A stretch of 64,000 bases of DNA from NCBI GenBank assembly GCA_018806915.1, contig JAGKQI010000061.1, positions 248,001 to 312,000 on the forward strand. The letters are read 5' to 3'. The DNA is from Phytophthora colocasiae (taxonomy: Eukaryota; Oomycota; Peronosporomycetes; Peronosporales; Peronosporaceae). This document shows, piece by piece, positions 10,301-20,361 of this stretch (within the stretch, counting starts at the first letter, position 1; each line of letters opens with the position of its first letter). A model generated the notes under the pieces. The model had not been told where the DNA came from. It saw only the letters and a program-made list of their open reading frames with translations, and did not search any database. The position numbers were made by a program, and so were the translations under genes.

Positions 10301-10799
10301 ACGCAGTGTCAGCCGTCTTCAAGACGAAGTTGCGGCTGCGCTTCATTGGACCGTTCACGGTCGTGGCCAAGAAGGGCCTGGCATACACGCTTGACTTGCC
10401 AAAGCGTATGCGAACACATCCTGTGTTCTACGTGGGCTTGCTTAAGCCATATCGGGACCCTGCTCTTGTGAGTTCTGAGGCGCTGGCGCCGAGTCGGACG
10501 AAGGCTGCACGGCAGCAGGTGGCAGAGCCACAGGTAGTTGCATCCGAACCAACAGGTCTTGTCGATCCGGAGCAACGTGATGCTCGAGGTCATAGACCCG
10601 CTGATGCAGCACCAGAGGCGACTCAGACCGGTCCCCGCGACTCTAGGTCTCCTCGAGACCAGTCGCTAAGCGATGGGTCTGATGACCAACGTGGTGGTCG
10701 TGCTCCTTCACCGAGCCCACGCGGGTCTGCAAGCAATGCAGCGCGTCTACACTCGCAGCGCGAGAACCCATCGACCGCTCGTCCTCCTCCTGCTCTGCT

Positions 10800-10980
10800 C
10801 GATGAGCAAGGTGAGCTTCACTATCACGTGGATCGCCTGATGGCGCGGCGTCGTCGCCGAGGTCACAACCAGTATCTGGTGAAATGGCGAGGTTACCCTC
10901 ACTCACAGAACTCGTGGGAGTTTGAGGTGCCACTACGGCAGGATTGCCCCGACGTCGTTGACGCGTATGATCGGGCACAC
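10800..10980 (+). other. Chromodomain at the C-terminus of B pol
   Basis: YHVDRLMARRRRRG, then YLVKWRGYP with W of SQNSWE and ending ...VVDAYDRAHP, is a chromodomain with the aromatic cage positions Y, W and W present. In chromoviruses this module directs integrase to marked chromatin. It follows a Pro/Ser-rich spacer after the GPF/Y module and is intact. Confidence 0.85.
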
Positions 10981-11043
10981 CCGGTGTCAGACCGCCCGAT
11001 GGGGGTGCGACGGAGTCGCCGGGTGCCAAGCACCTCCCACTAA

Positions 11044-11942
11044 GGTGGGAGTCCACAGGGTCGTTGCTGAGCTCAGGCTCTGACCCGTAGCTGCAATACT
11101 TGCAGCGAGCACGTCGGTGCCGTCGACATGGCATCGAATGCTCAAACTGCAAGTGCAGTAGAGCTACATGCGCCTCGCGCGCGTGTTTCAAGGGTCTATG
11201 GCCCTTTAACAACACTGGCCTATGGCCCGGAGCTTCGCGATCATGAAGCGAAGATGGTTCGTGATGAACAACCGTCTTAATGACGTTCTGTCTAAGCGAC
11301 AAGTGGTGATGGAAACGGATTCTATCCGATCACCTGACGCTAGAAGCGTTCAATGGGTATGACTATGTCATGAGGCAATGTGGATGCCAGGGATGCCAAT
11401 GCATTGGACCCCGCATGCTGCATAGCAGTAGGAGGTAGGTAAGCTCCTCCTGAGCGACAGCTTAGCTGTCTGGTGCTCGTTGTCGTGTCTACGACTGTGC
11501 TGAGCACGTGTATTCACAAGACACAGTGTCTGTGACACATAGTGGCGCTTGCGCCTGCTTCAAGGACAACTTGGGCATCAAACCCTGCACACAGTGCTCA
11601 TCCGAGGGTCACATTAACTGTGAAGCGAGTGGGCCCCACTGCTGTGTGGTTCGTGGAACTGTTGGTAGCTTGGAAGGCTTGCCCTGTGGATCACTGATCC
11701 AGTAGTATCATAGATACGCCACCTGTGGCCTTCTTTCCATGCCCGTAGAGCCCCTTGACTCGAGCCAGTAGGCTCCTATGCTTGGTAAGCATTGGGCCCA
11801 AGTGTGTACCAAGTGGCATCGCGTACGGAGGCGTGTAACACGCACGAGAGACAGCGCCGTCCGCGCAAGGCAAGGTGCCGTGGCCATCGGCCGATAATCG
11901 CGTCGTGTGTTTACACTTTCCGGATACGGTATCCGGAATCTT
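11044..11942 (+). other. 3' untranslated region of element B
   Basis: About 900 bp between the pol stop and the polypurine tract, with no convincing ORF. A perfect 10-bp inverted repeat, TTCCGGATAC/GTATCCGGAA around a single G (11918-11938), ends four bases before the polypurine tract. Confidence 0.6.
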
Positions 11943-11954
11943 GGTGGGGGAGAG
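11943..11954 (+). promoter_or_regulatory. Polypurine tract of element B
   Basis: GGTGGGGGAGAG directly abuts the 3' LTR, the position and composition of the plus-strand primer in LTR retrotransposons. Confidence 0.8.
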
Positions 11955-12375
11955 TGTAACGGGGATGTTACACGAATGTTTCTCGTTGGTGTGTGACACA
12001 CGTGGATACATTTATGTGGGTACATAATAGTGTGTGACACTCATGATACATTTATGTGGGTACATAATGGTGTGGCACACACGAGTAGATACGTAGATGG
12101 CCTCAGAGCCTCACGTTACATTTTGATTAGGATTTAGTATGTTAGATACTAAATCCGTTACATTTAGGATTAGGGCAATAAAGTCAATAAAAATCAGTTT
12201 GCATTTTACATAGTTAGTGTTAGTCCTTTGTTATAGGGACACTGACTCTGTGAGTCCCGTATTTAGTGGACTACTTGGTTCTTGTATAGAACCGAAGGCT
12301 AGTGCCTTGCAAGCAGGACTCTACGAGTCAACTAAACTTCCTCTGTGCCGTGCACACCTACGCAGCCCCGCTGCA
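11955..12375 (+). repeat. 3' LTR of element B
   Basis: 421 bp, identical to 4808-5228 except for one transition (A in CACGTTACATT). It is followed directly by the duplicated target GGGCT (12376-12380). Confidence 0.95.
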
Positions 12376-12790
12376 GGGCTGGTCGGCTCTGTATCCATTG
12401 CTCCCTCACCAAGAGTGGAGCGTGCGGATTCCGCGCGTTGTTGATGAAGAACGGTGTCAAACCTGTTGACGCATGGACTGCGTTGTTGATAGCGAGCTCA
12501 GCCAGCGGCAGGAACATACTCGACGACGGGAACGACGTGGCGTAGTTTTAAAGGGCATCCTCAACGACTCGGTTGACGCGCTCCGTTTGCCCATCCGTTT
12601 CAGGATGAGCTGCCGTCGACATCAACAAGCGTGTACCAAGCAGTTCGAACAATCGATCCCAGAAGGTCGATGTGAAGTGAGGGTCGCGGTCAGAGACGAT
12701 GGATTCCGGCAGGCCATGATGCCGGAATACGAGGTCGAGGAACAGGGACGCCGTCGTTTCAGCTGTCACTTGGGCCTTGGTCTTGGTGTT
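12376..12790 (-). pseudogene. pol: Element A' pol, integrase core part
   Basis: Read from 12790 downward, the minus strand gives VTAETTASLFLDLVFRHHG, SDRDPHFTSTFWDRLF and the catalytic-Glu block HPETDGQTERVNRVVEDAL. After a frame change near 12548 it reads LAINNAVHASTGLTPFFINN. This is the integrase core whose C-terminal partner is at 4036-4807; together they show that B landed inside an older, already decaying gypsy copy. Confidence 0.75.
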
Positions 12791-13093
12791 GGCGGCCAGT
12801 CTGCCTCTGCGGTCGGCCAACCTGGTGTCGTGCGCCAACTGGAAGACCTGCGTCTCGCGATGCAGGGTCTTCATGGTCGTGTAGACCGTAGTGCCTCTTC
12901 GCGGGCACTTGACTCCCTTCGTCAAGAGGTCTACGACCTTCAGGCAACGATGTCTCGCCGGGAGTCGCAACCGTACGCGTACTCCCCGCCGTCGCGCGAC
13001 TCGCGCCTAGGGGCCTACTCGCTTGGCCCCTCGGTGTATCCACACCGCTCGTACCTTCCACCGGGGTACGGCTTCGCCCCTGGGAGTCACTAA
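12790..13093 (+). other. Chimeric segment with plus-strand coiled-coil-like reading
   Basis: Between A' integrase and C pol neither minus-strand reading matches a pol domain. On the plus strand it reads VVRQLEDLRLAMQGLHGRVD, then SLRQEVYDLQATMSRRE with heptad spacing, and a Tyr/Pro-rich tail ending GYGFAPGSH and a stop at 13091-13093. It could be a piece of another element's gag. The C pol reading of the minus strand extends into the right part of this segment, so the border is uncertain. Confidence 0.3.
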
Positions 13094-16000
13094 ACTCCCT
13101 ATTACCTGGGGCGCTCTGCGCCTGACGCTCAACCTCGCGTCGAGGAGGTTCACTCTCCTCCTCGCGGCCGCCTTCAACCTCTTGAGGGGCCGCATGACCC
13201 TGAGGGTCATGGTACCGCTTCAGACGACCCACATAAAACGTCGAGTGGGTCGTCATCGACTTAGGCAAGTCGATCGTGTAGGCAGCGCCGTGCCTACTCA
13301 GGACCTTGAAGGGTCCAATGAAGCGATGCTTCAACTTGTTGCTCACCGTGGAGCTAACAGTGTTAAGAGGTAGGTTCCTAGTGTCGAGTAGCACTAAGTC
13401 CCCCACATTAAATACACTTAAGTTTCCTCTCCCATGTTGGTCTGAGTACTCCTTTTGCTTGTCCTGTGCGAGTGCCATTGCATCTCGCACCCGGCTGATC
13501 ACATTCAGCCTGTTGCCGACAAATGTCGACAACTTCTTCCGCAGTGCGGCTGGTTCCACACCGGAAACCTGGGAGGAAAGCTCTTTCCGAGCCTCTCCCC
13601 CACTTACTCTCGAAGCCGCGGTGCCCCCACCCAGTGTGAGTGGCACCAGGGGGTTCCGAAGCCCGTTCAAGTAGAACGGCGTGAACCCCGTTGACGCGTG
13701 TACCGCGTTGTTGAGTGCAAACTCAACCATAGGCAGCTGCGCTGACCAAGAGCGCGGCGCCTCAGCGCAAACACTGCGCAGCACGTCCTCAACCACTCGG
13801 TTGACGCGCTCAGTCTGACCATCGGTCTGCGGATGGTCCGCTGTTGACATCTTCAACCGTGTTCCTAGCAATTGGAACAGCGTTTTCCAAAACGCAGCGG
13901 TAAACCGCGGGTCGCGGTCAGAGACAACAGTCTCAGGCAACCCGTGATAGCGGAATACGCTATCAAGGAACAACTTCGCAGTTTGTTCCCCGGTAATGGT
14001 CTCAGAGACCGGAGCAAGATGCACCATCTTGCTCAACCGGCATACAAACACCACAATGCCGGTGTTCTTCTGGCCATCGGCCGGAAGGCCGAAGACAAAG
14101 TCGAGACTCATCGACTTCCAGCAGTCCAGTGGGACTGGCAGGCTCTGCAGCGGAGCCGACGCGTGCCCCGCAGGCTTCACGCGCTGACATGTTTCACATG
14201 TCTTGATGTACTTGGCCACCCACTTGTACATGTGGGCCCACCAAAACATCAGAGAGACCCGATGATAGGTCTTCTCTCGGCCCAAGTGGCCACTCGAAGG
14301 CACATCGTGTGCCTCGTGAAGTATATCATACTTCAGATCCTCGTCGTTCGGAACAACGACCCGCGGAGGATCCCCGGGCTCCACCCGATAGTGGAGCAGG
14401 CCATCGGCCCACTCATAGCGGTGGAGCCGTGCCCGCTGTCGAGGCGTAAGCCATTCGACCTTGGCATCCGTGCCAGCGGACAAATACCGCACAATAGGGG
14501 CGAGGGTGTCATCGTCCCGATACGCCAAGCGTATTCGATCGTAAAGATCCGTCGTGGTCCGACTAATATGAGCGAACTCATAGTCGGGCCTGCGCGACAA
14601 AGCGTGTTGAGCTTGCCAGGCTTGTATTCAACGCGGAAGTTATACTCCGCGAAGAATGACAGCCAACGCGCCATCCGCTGCGATAAATGCGGCGTATGGA
14701 TGGCTGTCCGCAAGGACGCGTGGTCCGTATAGACCACAAAGGGCCTTGAGCCCAGAAGATGCACCCTAAACTTGACAAGGGCGTACTTCATCGACAAGAG
14801 TTCCTTGTCGTGAACGGGATAATTCCGTTCGGCAGCCTTCAGCTGCCTGGACTGGAACGAGATCACCCTATCTCGTCTCTCATCGTCCTGTTGCAATAGC
14901 GCACAGCCAATTGCATAGTCGGAAGCGTCACAGACAACGCTAAACGACTTGGCATCGTCCGGCAACGCCAGGACGGGCGCGCATTGCAAGCTCGCCTTGA
15001 TGCTGTCAAAAGCATCCTGGTGCTGGCGCTCCCAGCACCACTCGGCCTCCTTCTTCAGAAGGTCCGACAAAGGCTTTGCGAGTCCCGCATAGCCAGCACT
15101 GTACTTGTGCAAGTAGTTGGCTAAGCCCAACCGCTTCCTCAGGTCCTTCTGTGACCGAGGAACAGGCCATGCCGCAATGGCTTTGACCTTGTCAGGATCC
15201 GCTCGGACCCCGACGCTGCTGACTAAGCAGCCGAGGACCTTAATCTCCTCAGCTGCGAAGACGCACTTGTCGATGTTGGCATAGAGCTTGTTAGCTCTCA
15301 TGACCTCAAACACTCGACGGGGGTGCTCTCGATGCACCTCTATAGCCGTCTTGCCTCCCTCGGCACGGCTATGGACGAATATATCGTCAAAGTACGTCTG
15401 CGTGAACGCACGCAAAGGTCTAAACAACTGTGTGACCAAGCGATTGAAGGTCGCTGGTGCGTTGGATAGACCTTGTGGCATTACCAGCCACTCCCAGAGC
15501 ATACCGCTCGGCGTGCTCACGGCCGTGAGCGGGATATCACACTCCCGCATCAGGATCTGGTAGTATACATCCACCAGATCCAGCGCGCTATACAGCGTGC
15601 AGCCGGCCATGTTGTTCAACAACACATCCTTGCGAGGGATCGGCGTCTGTGCTGGCACAGTCGCGCTGTTCAGCTTGTTGTAAGCATGAACCAGACGCCA
15701 CTTCCCGTTCGGCTTGCGAACGCAGAAGGTTGGCGTCGAGTGCGGGGACTTCGATTCCCGCACCATTCCCGCTTTCGCCTTAGCGGCGAAGAACGCGTCA
15801 ATGACGTCACTCTGCTCTCGGGGCAGGGGCCATTGACGCGTGACACAATACTTTGTGCCTGGCACGAGATCAATTTCGTGCCTGATCCCTCGATCTGGTG
15901 GGAGCTTTGAGGGTGGGTCCTTGGACACCACGTCCTCAAACTCCTTCACTAAAGGATACAGCGGATCCTTTGGATTCTTCAGAATCTCGGAGCCCGTGCG

Positions 16001-17475
16001 CGACGCACGTTGCTTCCGGAACTCCTCCAGGACGTCTTCGTCCATCACAGAGGAGGAGTTCAACTCCTCTGGAGTGGGCTCCGGCCTAAGGAGAACCATC
16101 TCCGATATCTCCCCGGCCTTCAACTCGGCCAGGAAGTCCTCCATCGCGACTTCCTCGAGGTTCAATAGCTCTGATACCTCAGGAAGGGGTGCCAACTTGA
16201 TGGCCCCCGCCTTCACGCGATGCCCGGTCACGCCGTTGAAGATGTGATAGCATTCTTCGACCGACTGTGACCTAGGAGCCTTTAGCTCCTGTCCCAAGTC
16301 CTCGTGGACTTCTTCGGGATGGTATTCTACCAACCCCGGCTTACGACCATGGCGTGGGGTTAACTTACCCACGCCAGGTGATGCCACTACAATGGCATCA
16401 CGAGCCCTCATGGCTCCGTGCGGAACTGCGTTATCCGCATCGGAAGCACCCTTGGTGTCTTCCTGATCAGTTATGGTCTGAGCGACCTTGCGTGGAACTA
16501 CTTCTCTCACGCCTGGTGATGCCACTACTTCGGCATCACGAGCCCTCGTGGCTCCATGCGGAACTCTGTTACCCGCATCAGTTATGGTCTGAGCGACCTG
16601 GCGTCGAACTACTTCTCGTACGCCTGGCGATGCCACTACTTCGGCATCGCGAGCCACCTTGGCTTCCTGCGGAACTCTTTCATCCGCTTGTGGACCTAAG
16701 TTACCCACCTGGTTAGTGCTCTCGGGCACTACCACAGTCACAGCATGTACATCGCTGCGACTTCGTGCGTGGGGCCCTGCTGTCGTTGCAGACCCACACG
16801 TAGGGCAAGGGCCTCCGCCCGTTGCCCCGGCCATCCATGGCCCACGATCACTTCTCGTGTGGGGCGATGTAGCACCAACTACACCAGCCCCCAAATACTC
16901 CTCGGACGCTGCCGCGTCCTGGCGGTTCCAGCGAACGCCCTTAGTCCTGACAGAGGTGGGAACATGACTCACCAAAGCTCTGTCAGAGACTGCAGGCCGG
17001 CTAGCCCTAATGGCTTTGCCGCGCCAATCGATCCAGGGCTCGTGCTTCTCAAGCCACGGCATCCCTAGGATCAAGTCGTACTTGTCCATCTCGAGGACAA
17101 TGAACGACTCCACGCTGTCGAAGTCCTCAAACTTCACAGCCAGGTCCACCTGGACCTTTGGTACTTCCACCACCGTACCATCGGCTAGTCGTACGGCGAC
17201 TAGCCCACTTCCCTCGCTCACGTAGAGCGTCCTCAAACTTGCCGCGATTCCTCGCGACAGTTTGTCGGCGAGCAAAGTTCTTGCTCGCCCCAGAGTCTAT
17301 CAAGACTCTAAAGGGGTTGTTAAACCCCCGTACACTCGCGTGTACCACCAGCAGCCCACCGCTGCCCTTCTCCGCTTTGAGAGTCCCAAGACTCTCTGGG
17401 GCTAAGTCTCCACTGCGTGTGCCTCCCGCACCACCCGCATGGGGACTTAGTGTTTCCCCAGTAGGGCGCCCCGCC
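12990..17475 (-). pseudogene. pol: pol polyprotein of gypsy element C, 3'-truncated
   Basis: On the minus strand the pol frame opens across the gag stop (GETLSPHAGGAGGT region, about 17450) and reads protease VLIDSGASKNFARR (about 17310-17270), a repetitive linker (16360-16690), and RT with DLVDVYYQILMR and TYFDDIFVHS (about 15580 and 15390). RNase H (VVCDASDYAIGCALLQQ), integrase zinc finger (GHLGREKTYHRV...CETCQRVKP), core (SDRDPRFTAAFW, DHPQTDGQTERVNR) and GPF/Y (HRFIGPFKVL) follow. One loss of about 10 nt near 14600, after KPGKLNTL, shifts the frame at the RNase H to integrase connection. No chromodomain or 3' LTR follows: the sequence fades into a Pro/Arg-rich tail and meets A' DNA near 12990-13100. 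Confidence 0.85.
16360..16690 (-). repeat. Coding tandem repeat in the protease-RT linker of C
   Basis: Three degenerate units share VPxGAxxARDAEVVASPGV-type text, with equivalent points at about 16373, 16511 and 16622 (spacings 138 and 111 bp, both multiples of three). The position matches the unrelated repeat in element B. Confidence 0.75.
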
Positions 17476-17498
17476 CCTACTGGTCCCCGGAGTTCCCC
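17448..17498 (-). promoter_or_regulatory. Frameshift-type hairpin at the gag-pol junction of C
   Basis: The minus strand has G GGG AAC, 8 nt, then CCAGTAGGG and CCCTACTGG flanking the loop GCGGGGCG, with the gag TAG inside the stem. Loop and spacing equal those in B and two stem pairs are compensated. The heptamer differs from B by one base (GGGGAAC), which should weaken slippage at the second codon. Confidence 0.6.
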
Positions 17499-18445
17499 TG
17501 ACTCTTGGGCGCCGGCTTCTTCCAGCGGCCCTTAAAGCCCTGAGGCTTGGAAGACCTCTTCCATTGCCCCCCAGAGGGGCAGACACGTGCGAAGTGTCCG
17601 AAACGCCCGCACTCGAAACAGCGGATGCGTTTCTGCTCAGCGAGCCCCAAGTCCATAGGGGCTGGTCCCGAGCCTGCTCCATTCCCAGGAGCACTGGCCG
17701 ACGCCGTCGTCGGCCCGCTGTGGCCTTGCCACGCAGAGGCAGGAGTCTGAGCCTGTGTATGGCTGTACTCCTCCTGGAGCGCGACTTGAATCGCCTCCTC
17801 CATCGTGTTGACCTGCACGCGGAACAGTTGCGTGCGGGCCGGGCTTACTCTTAAGCCGTCCATGAACACAGTTACTTGGATGTGTTCAGGTAGGGGGTTC
17901 CCTACCAGAGATGCCGCGAGAACGCGCATCTCTTAGATGTACTCGTGCAGGTCACGTTTCCCTTGCTTGCAGGCTAGGAAGCGTGACCGCTGGCGATACT
18001 CATAGTTCGCCGGGAGGAATGCGGCCCGAAGCTGTTCGCACAGCTGGGCCCAGGATGTAAAACATCCAGGCGACGTCGCTTCGCGCGTGTACGCCCATGT
18101 CTTCGCTCGACCCCCGAGGTTAGACAGCGCGAAAGCGACCCGAAGTCGCTCCACCGAGATGAGAGCCGCCTCCATGGCGAGCTCAACTTCTCGGATCCAG
18201 AAGTGAAGGTTTTCACCTTCTTTCCCTTCATAGGGAAGAACCTTGAGTCTTAAAGGCTTGGGTTGAACCGGCCTCGGTTCAACCACAGGAGCCTCAAAGG
18301 TTCCTCGAACGTGCTCAATGAGCCCACGTTCGTACATGTCGAACGCCGCCAAGCTTCGGAAGGCATCCATCCCAAAGATGCCCGCCATCTTCCGGACCGA
18401 CTCAAACTGAGAGTCGGTCAAGTGAGGAAACTCACTTCGATCCAT
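17477..18445 (-). pseudogene. gag: gag of element C with a nonsense codon
   Basis: The ATG at 18445 has a strong context (GCCACCATGG). The capsid domain includes GENLHFWIREVELAMEAAL, AFALSNLGGRAKTWA and FLACKQGKRDLHEYI. A TAA at 17935-17933 replaces a residue that is Gln in the matching place of B gag (YVQEL), so a single C-to-T change is the likely cause. Beyond it the frame continues with VTVFMDGLR and a complete CCHC knuckle, CFECGRFGHFARVC, ending in a Lys-rich tail QGNSGDQ and TAG at 17479-17477. Confidence 0.85.
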
Positions 18446-18517
18446 GGTGGCCAACTACTTCTGGCCACAGAGGATTCAGGTAATCAATCTACCCGCGTAG
18501 GCGTAGGATTGACTACA

Positions 18518-18527
18518 AGTGCTACCA
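18518..18527 (-). promoter_or_regulatory. Primer-binding site, element C
   Basis: On the minus strand TGGTAGCACT follows the LTR end after two bases. The next bases (TGTAGTCAATCC) also match element B. Confidence 0.75.
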
Positions 18528-18529
18528 AG

Positions 18530-18845
18530 TGTGACGGGGGTCACACAGCACTTCACACAGAGGAAGGCTTGGAGTATACAAACTCCTAGTGAACGGCAGT
18601 TCACTCGGTCCCCAAAGACTTGGGGAGACTAACTAAAGATTAGGTAGATTTAAGACTGAATATATTATAGATACTTGTTAGCTTGGCCTGCAATACAAAC
18701 TAAAAGATATCTATAGTGTAACCTATATAGAAGGTGATAGGTGGCTGCGGAGCCACCTGCCACGTGTCACCATGATGTGTGACACACCAAATGTATCCAC
18801 TTCGGAAGAGTGACTTTAGTCACTCTTCAATGTAACCCCGTTACA
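18530..18845 (-). repeat. 5' LTR of element C
   Basis: 316 bp on the minus strand, beginning TGTAACGGGGTTACATTG at 18845 and ending CCCCGTCACA at 18530. It abuts the first base of the 3.55-kb array. No 3' LTR or target duplication partner (expected ATTCA) is found on the other side. Confidence 0.8.
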
Positions 18846-18847
18846 AT

Positions 18848-19569
18848 TCAACTAAGCTTCTGTACTGCCCTGAACGCTTTTTTCATCTTCTGCATGCTCG
18901 TCTCAACTTGCCGCAAAACGTGGGCCTTGAACGAAATCCTGTCAGCCTGCATCTTCTTGAAGGCGGCCTCTGCGTAGTTAGGGTAGTTGTCGTCAGGGCG
19001 GAGGCCCCACCCGTGGTCGTCCACCTCCAAGTTGGTCCTGAAGTTCATTGCTTTTGCCTTCACCATACAGGCAGATGCAGCTTGCAGAGCATCCTTGATC
19101 TGCCGCTCCAGCTCAGCCCCCGCGGGGGTGGCGACGTACTGTGCTACGCGATCGTCGTAGTCATTAATCCAGGTGGGCGTGACGGACCCGGGTACTAAAG
19201 TGTCTGCATTTTCGGCGTCGTCAGGCGCGTCGATTGGGGGGGGGGCGAGGCGAACGACGCCAATGCCTGATTCCACCAACTCCCGCTGAATCTCCTCGAC
19301 CTCGTCGTTCAGCTCGTCCTGGCGGGCCCATTGGTGGTACTTAAGGCGCAGCGAACTCTTCGCACATTCACGATCCTCGCGATTTGGCTCCACGAGAACC
19401 TCTGAAGGTACTTCTTATCGACGTCCTCCAGCATGTTGTTCGTTTCGTCTTCACTCATCCGACCGGGTCCATGGTTGTACATCAGGTTTTCACGAGCTGT
19501 GTGCGCAACCTTCTCTGCTGCAACCCGTACGGCCTTCGAACGAGTGCTCTTGGTCTTCGACTTGGGCAT
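18848..19569 (-). pseudogene. G1, unit 1: helix-turn-helix ORF, frameshifted
   Basis: One G is missing in the CTCTTCGGCAC equivalent near 19361, inside the helix-turn-helix (after SQIARIVNV). The poly-G tract (G10) and the later GC-rich site are in frame. The family description is under unit 5. Confidence 0.6.
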
Positions 19570-19608
19570 TGGAACAGCCTTCGACTTGGGCAGCGGCACG
19601 TGCGTCGC

Positions 19609-20361
19609 TCAGGCTAGCTTTCTGGAAATGAGACCGCTCGCTGTGGCCGTAGAGAAATGCTGGGAAGTGACCATCAGGGACCAGGCGCTTGGACCACCAT
19701 AAATGTTTGCTATGTGGTTACCCACACGGAAATCCTCGGCATACGCCGGGACACCAACCAAGAACGGCTGTCCTTCAGGCATTGGCTCGGGATCCACCCA
19801 GTTGGAAGGGACGTCAGACTTCTCTTCGACCAACGGTTGTTGCCCAGGCCCAAACAGATCGTCCACCTCGGTGGTGGAGAGAATGTGGGGGCCTCTGTGA
19901 AGCGAAGGCAAGACGCCAGGAGTCGAACCCGCAGTAGCGGAAGCTGTAGATGTAGCGGGCACGCTCGCGTGATCATCACCGTCAGCTGCATCAACGCCCT
20001 GCTTCGGAGCGGCGGACGCGCTCGACTGTGAGGGTTGGGCGCTAGAGCTGCCTCCAGATGACGCGGCATTACCACTGTCATCACCTCGCGATGCCGTTAA
20101 TGCCAAAGCGGGCCCAGTGCCCGAGGCGTTGCCAGTAGTAGAAGACGATGGAGAGCCCATGGTTGCTGGATCTTCTTCTGACTTGTGTGTCAGAAAGGAA
20201 ATCGGGATGTGGCCGTTTGTGGGATACGACAGTTGGCTATTTCTGAGTCTGATGGAATCAGACTGAGCGACAGGACACCAGAGACTCTGAAATCCCGGAA
20301 GTTTTGAGAGCGTCACAGCTACACTATGTTCACGGGACCTCTGACGTACTGGCCTGGCCAT
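19609..20361 (-). CDS. G2, unit 1: Ser/Ala-rich ORF, intact (250 aa)
   Basis: From ATG 20361 the protein begins MARPVRQRSREHSVAV and has a neutral N-terminal third with no clear signal peptide. Residues about 68-160 are low-complexity Ser/Ala/Gly/Thr text. The C-terminal third (VDDLFGPGQQPLVEEK, VGVPAYAEDFRVGNH) looks more folded. An internal ATG (MGSPSSSTTG, about 20160) is an alternative start. The stop TGA (19611-19609) is followed in the same frame, 13 codons later, by the ATG of G1, so both may derive from one longer reading frame. I recognise no family. An AT-rich TATATATATTAA lies about 200 bp upstream. Confidence 0.5.
   Translation of the reverse strand: MARPVRQRSREHSVAVTLSKLPGFQSLWCPVAQSDSIRLRNSQLSYPTNGHIPISFLTHKSEEDPATMGSPSSSTTGNASGTGPALALTASRGDDSGNAASSGGSSSAQPSQSSASAAPKQGVDAADGDDHASVPATSTASATAGSTPGVLPSLHRGPHILSTTEVDDLFGPGQQPLVEEKSDVPSNWVDPEPMPEGQPFLVGVPAYAEDFRVGNHIANIYGGPSAWSLMVTSQHFSTATASGLISRKLA
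20246..20264. promoter_or_regulatory. Short hairpin within G2 (every unit)
   Basis: AGTCTGAT and ATCAGACT are perfect reverse complements around GGA. The element is inside the G2 N-terminal coding region and is conserved in all units. A functional role is unknown. Confidence 0.4.

Larger units (their letters stand above)
6242..11043 (+). pseudogene. pol: pol polyprotein of element B, broken by two short deletions
   Basis: Domains in order: aspartic protease VLIDSGASGNY (about 6418-6450); a repetitive linker (6940-7335); RT entered from KYCVTRQWPLP (about 7830), with motif A SALDLVDG at 8090-8111 and motif C TYFDD at about 8272-8286; RNase H (VVCDASDFAIGSALLQ); integrase HHCC zinc finger (GHLGREKTY...CETCQRVKP), core with SDRDPRF and DHPQTDGQTERVNR; GPF/Y module RFIGPFTVV; and a C-terminal chromodomain (YHVDRLMARRR...YLVKWRGYP...WEFEV), which makes it a chromovirus. 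Two losses break the frame: about 10 nt just after motif A near 8110 (removing the GYYQ-type residues) and about 11 nt near 9560 at the start of the integrase core. Losses were judged against element C, where both positions are intact. Confidence 0.9.
4808..12375 (+). mobile_element. Gypsy chromovirus element B, complete with both LTRs
   Basis: This is a full-length 7,568-bp Ty3/gypsy element with two 421-bp LTRs, PBS, gag, pol (protease, RT, RNase H, integrase, chromodomain), polypurine tract, and a perfect 5-bp target duplication GGGCT at 4803-4807 and 12376-12380. The LTRs differ at one base in 421 (G in CACGTTG against A in the 3' copy), so the insertion is recent. Despite this, gag-pol is broken in three places (near 6158, 8110 and 9560). 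The copy was therefore probably mobilised in trans, or decayed just after insertion. Confidence 0.95.

Noticed and set aside
19609..20361. G2 as a secreted oomycete effector (RXLR or Crinkler type)
   Set aside because: No signal peptide, no RXLR-EER and no LFLAK/HVLV-type motifs are visible.
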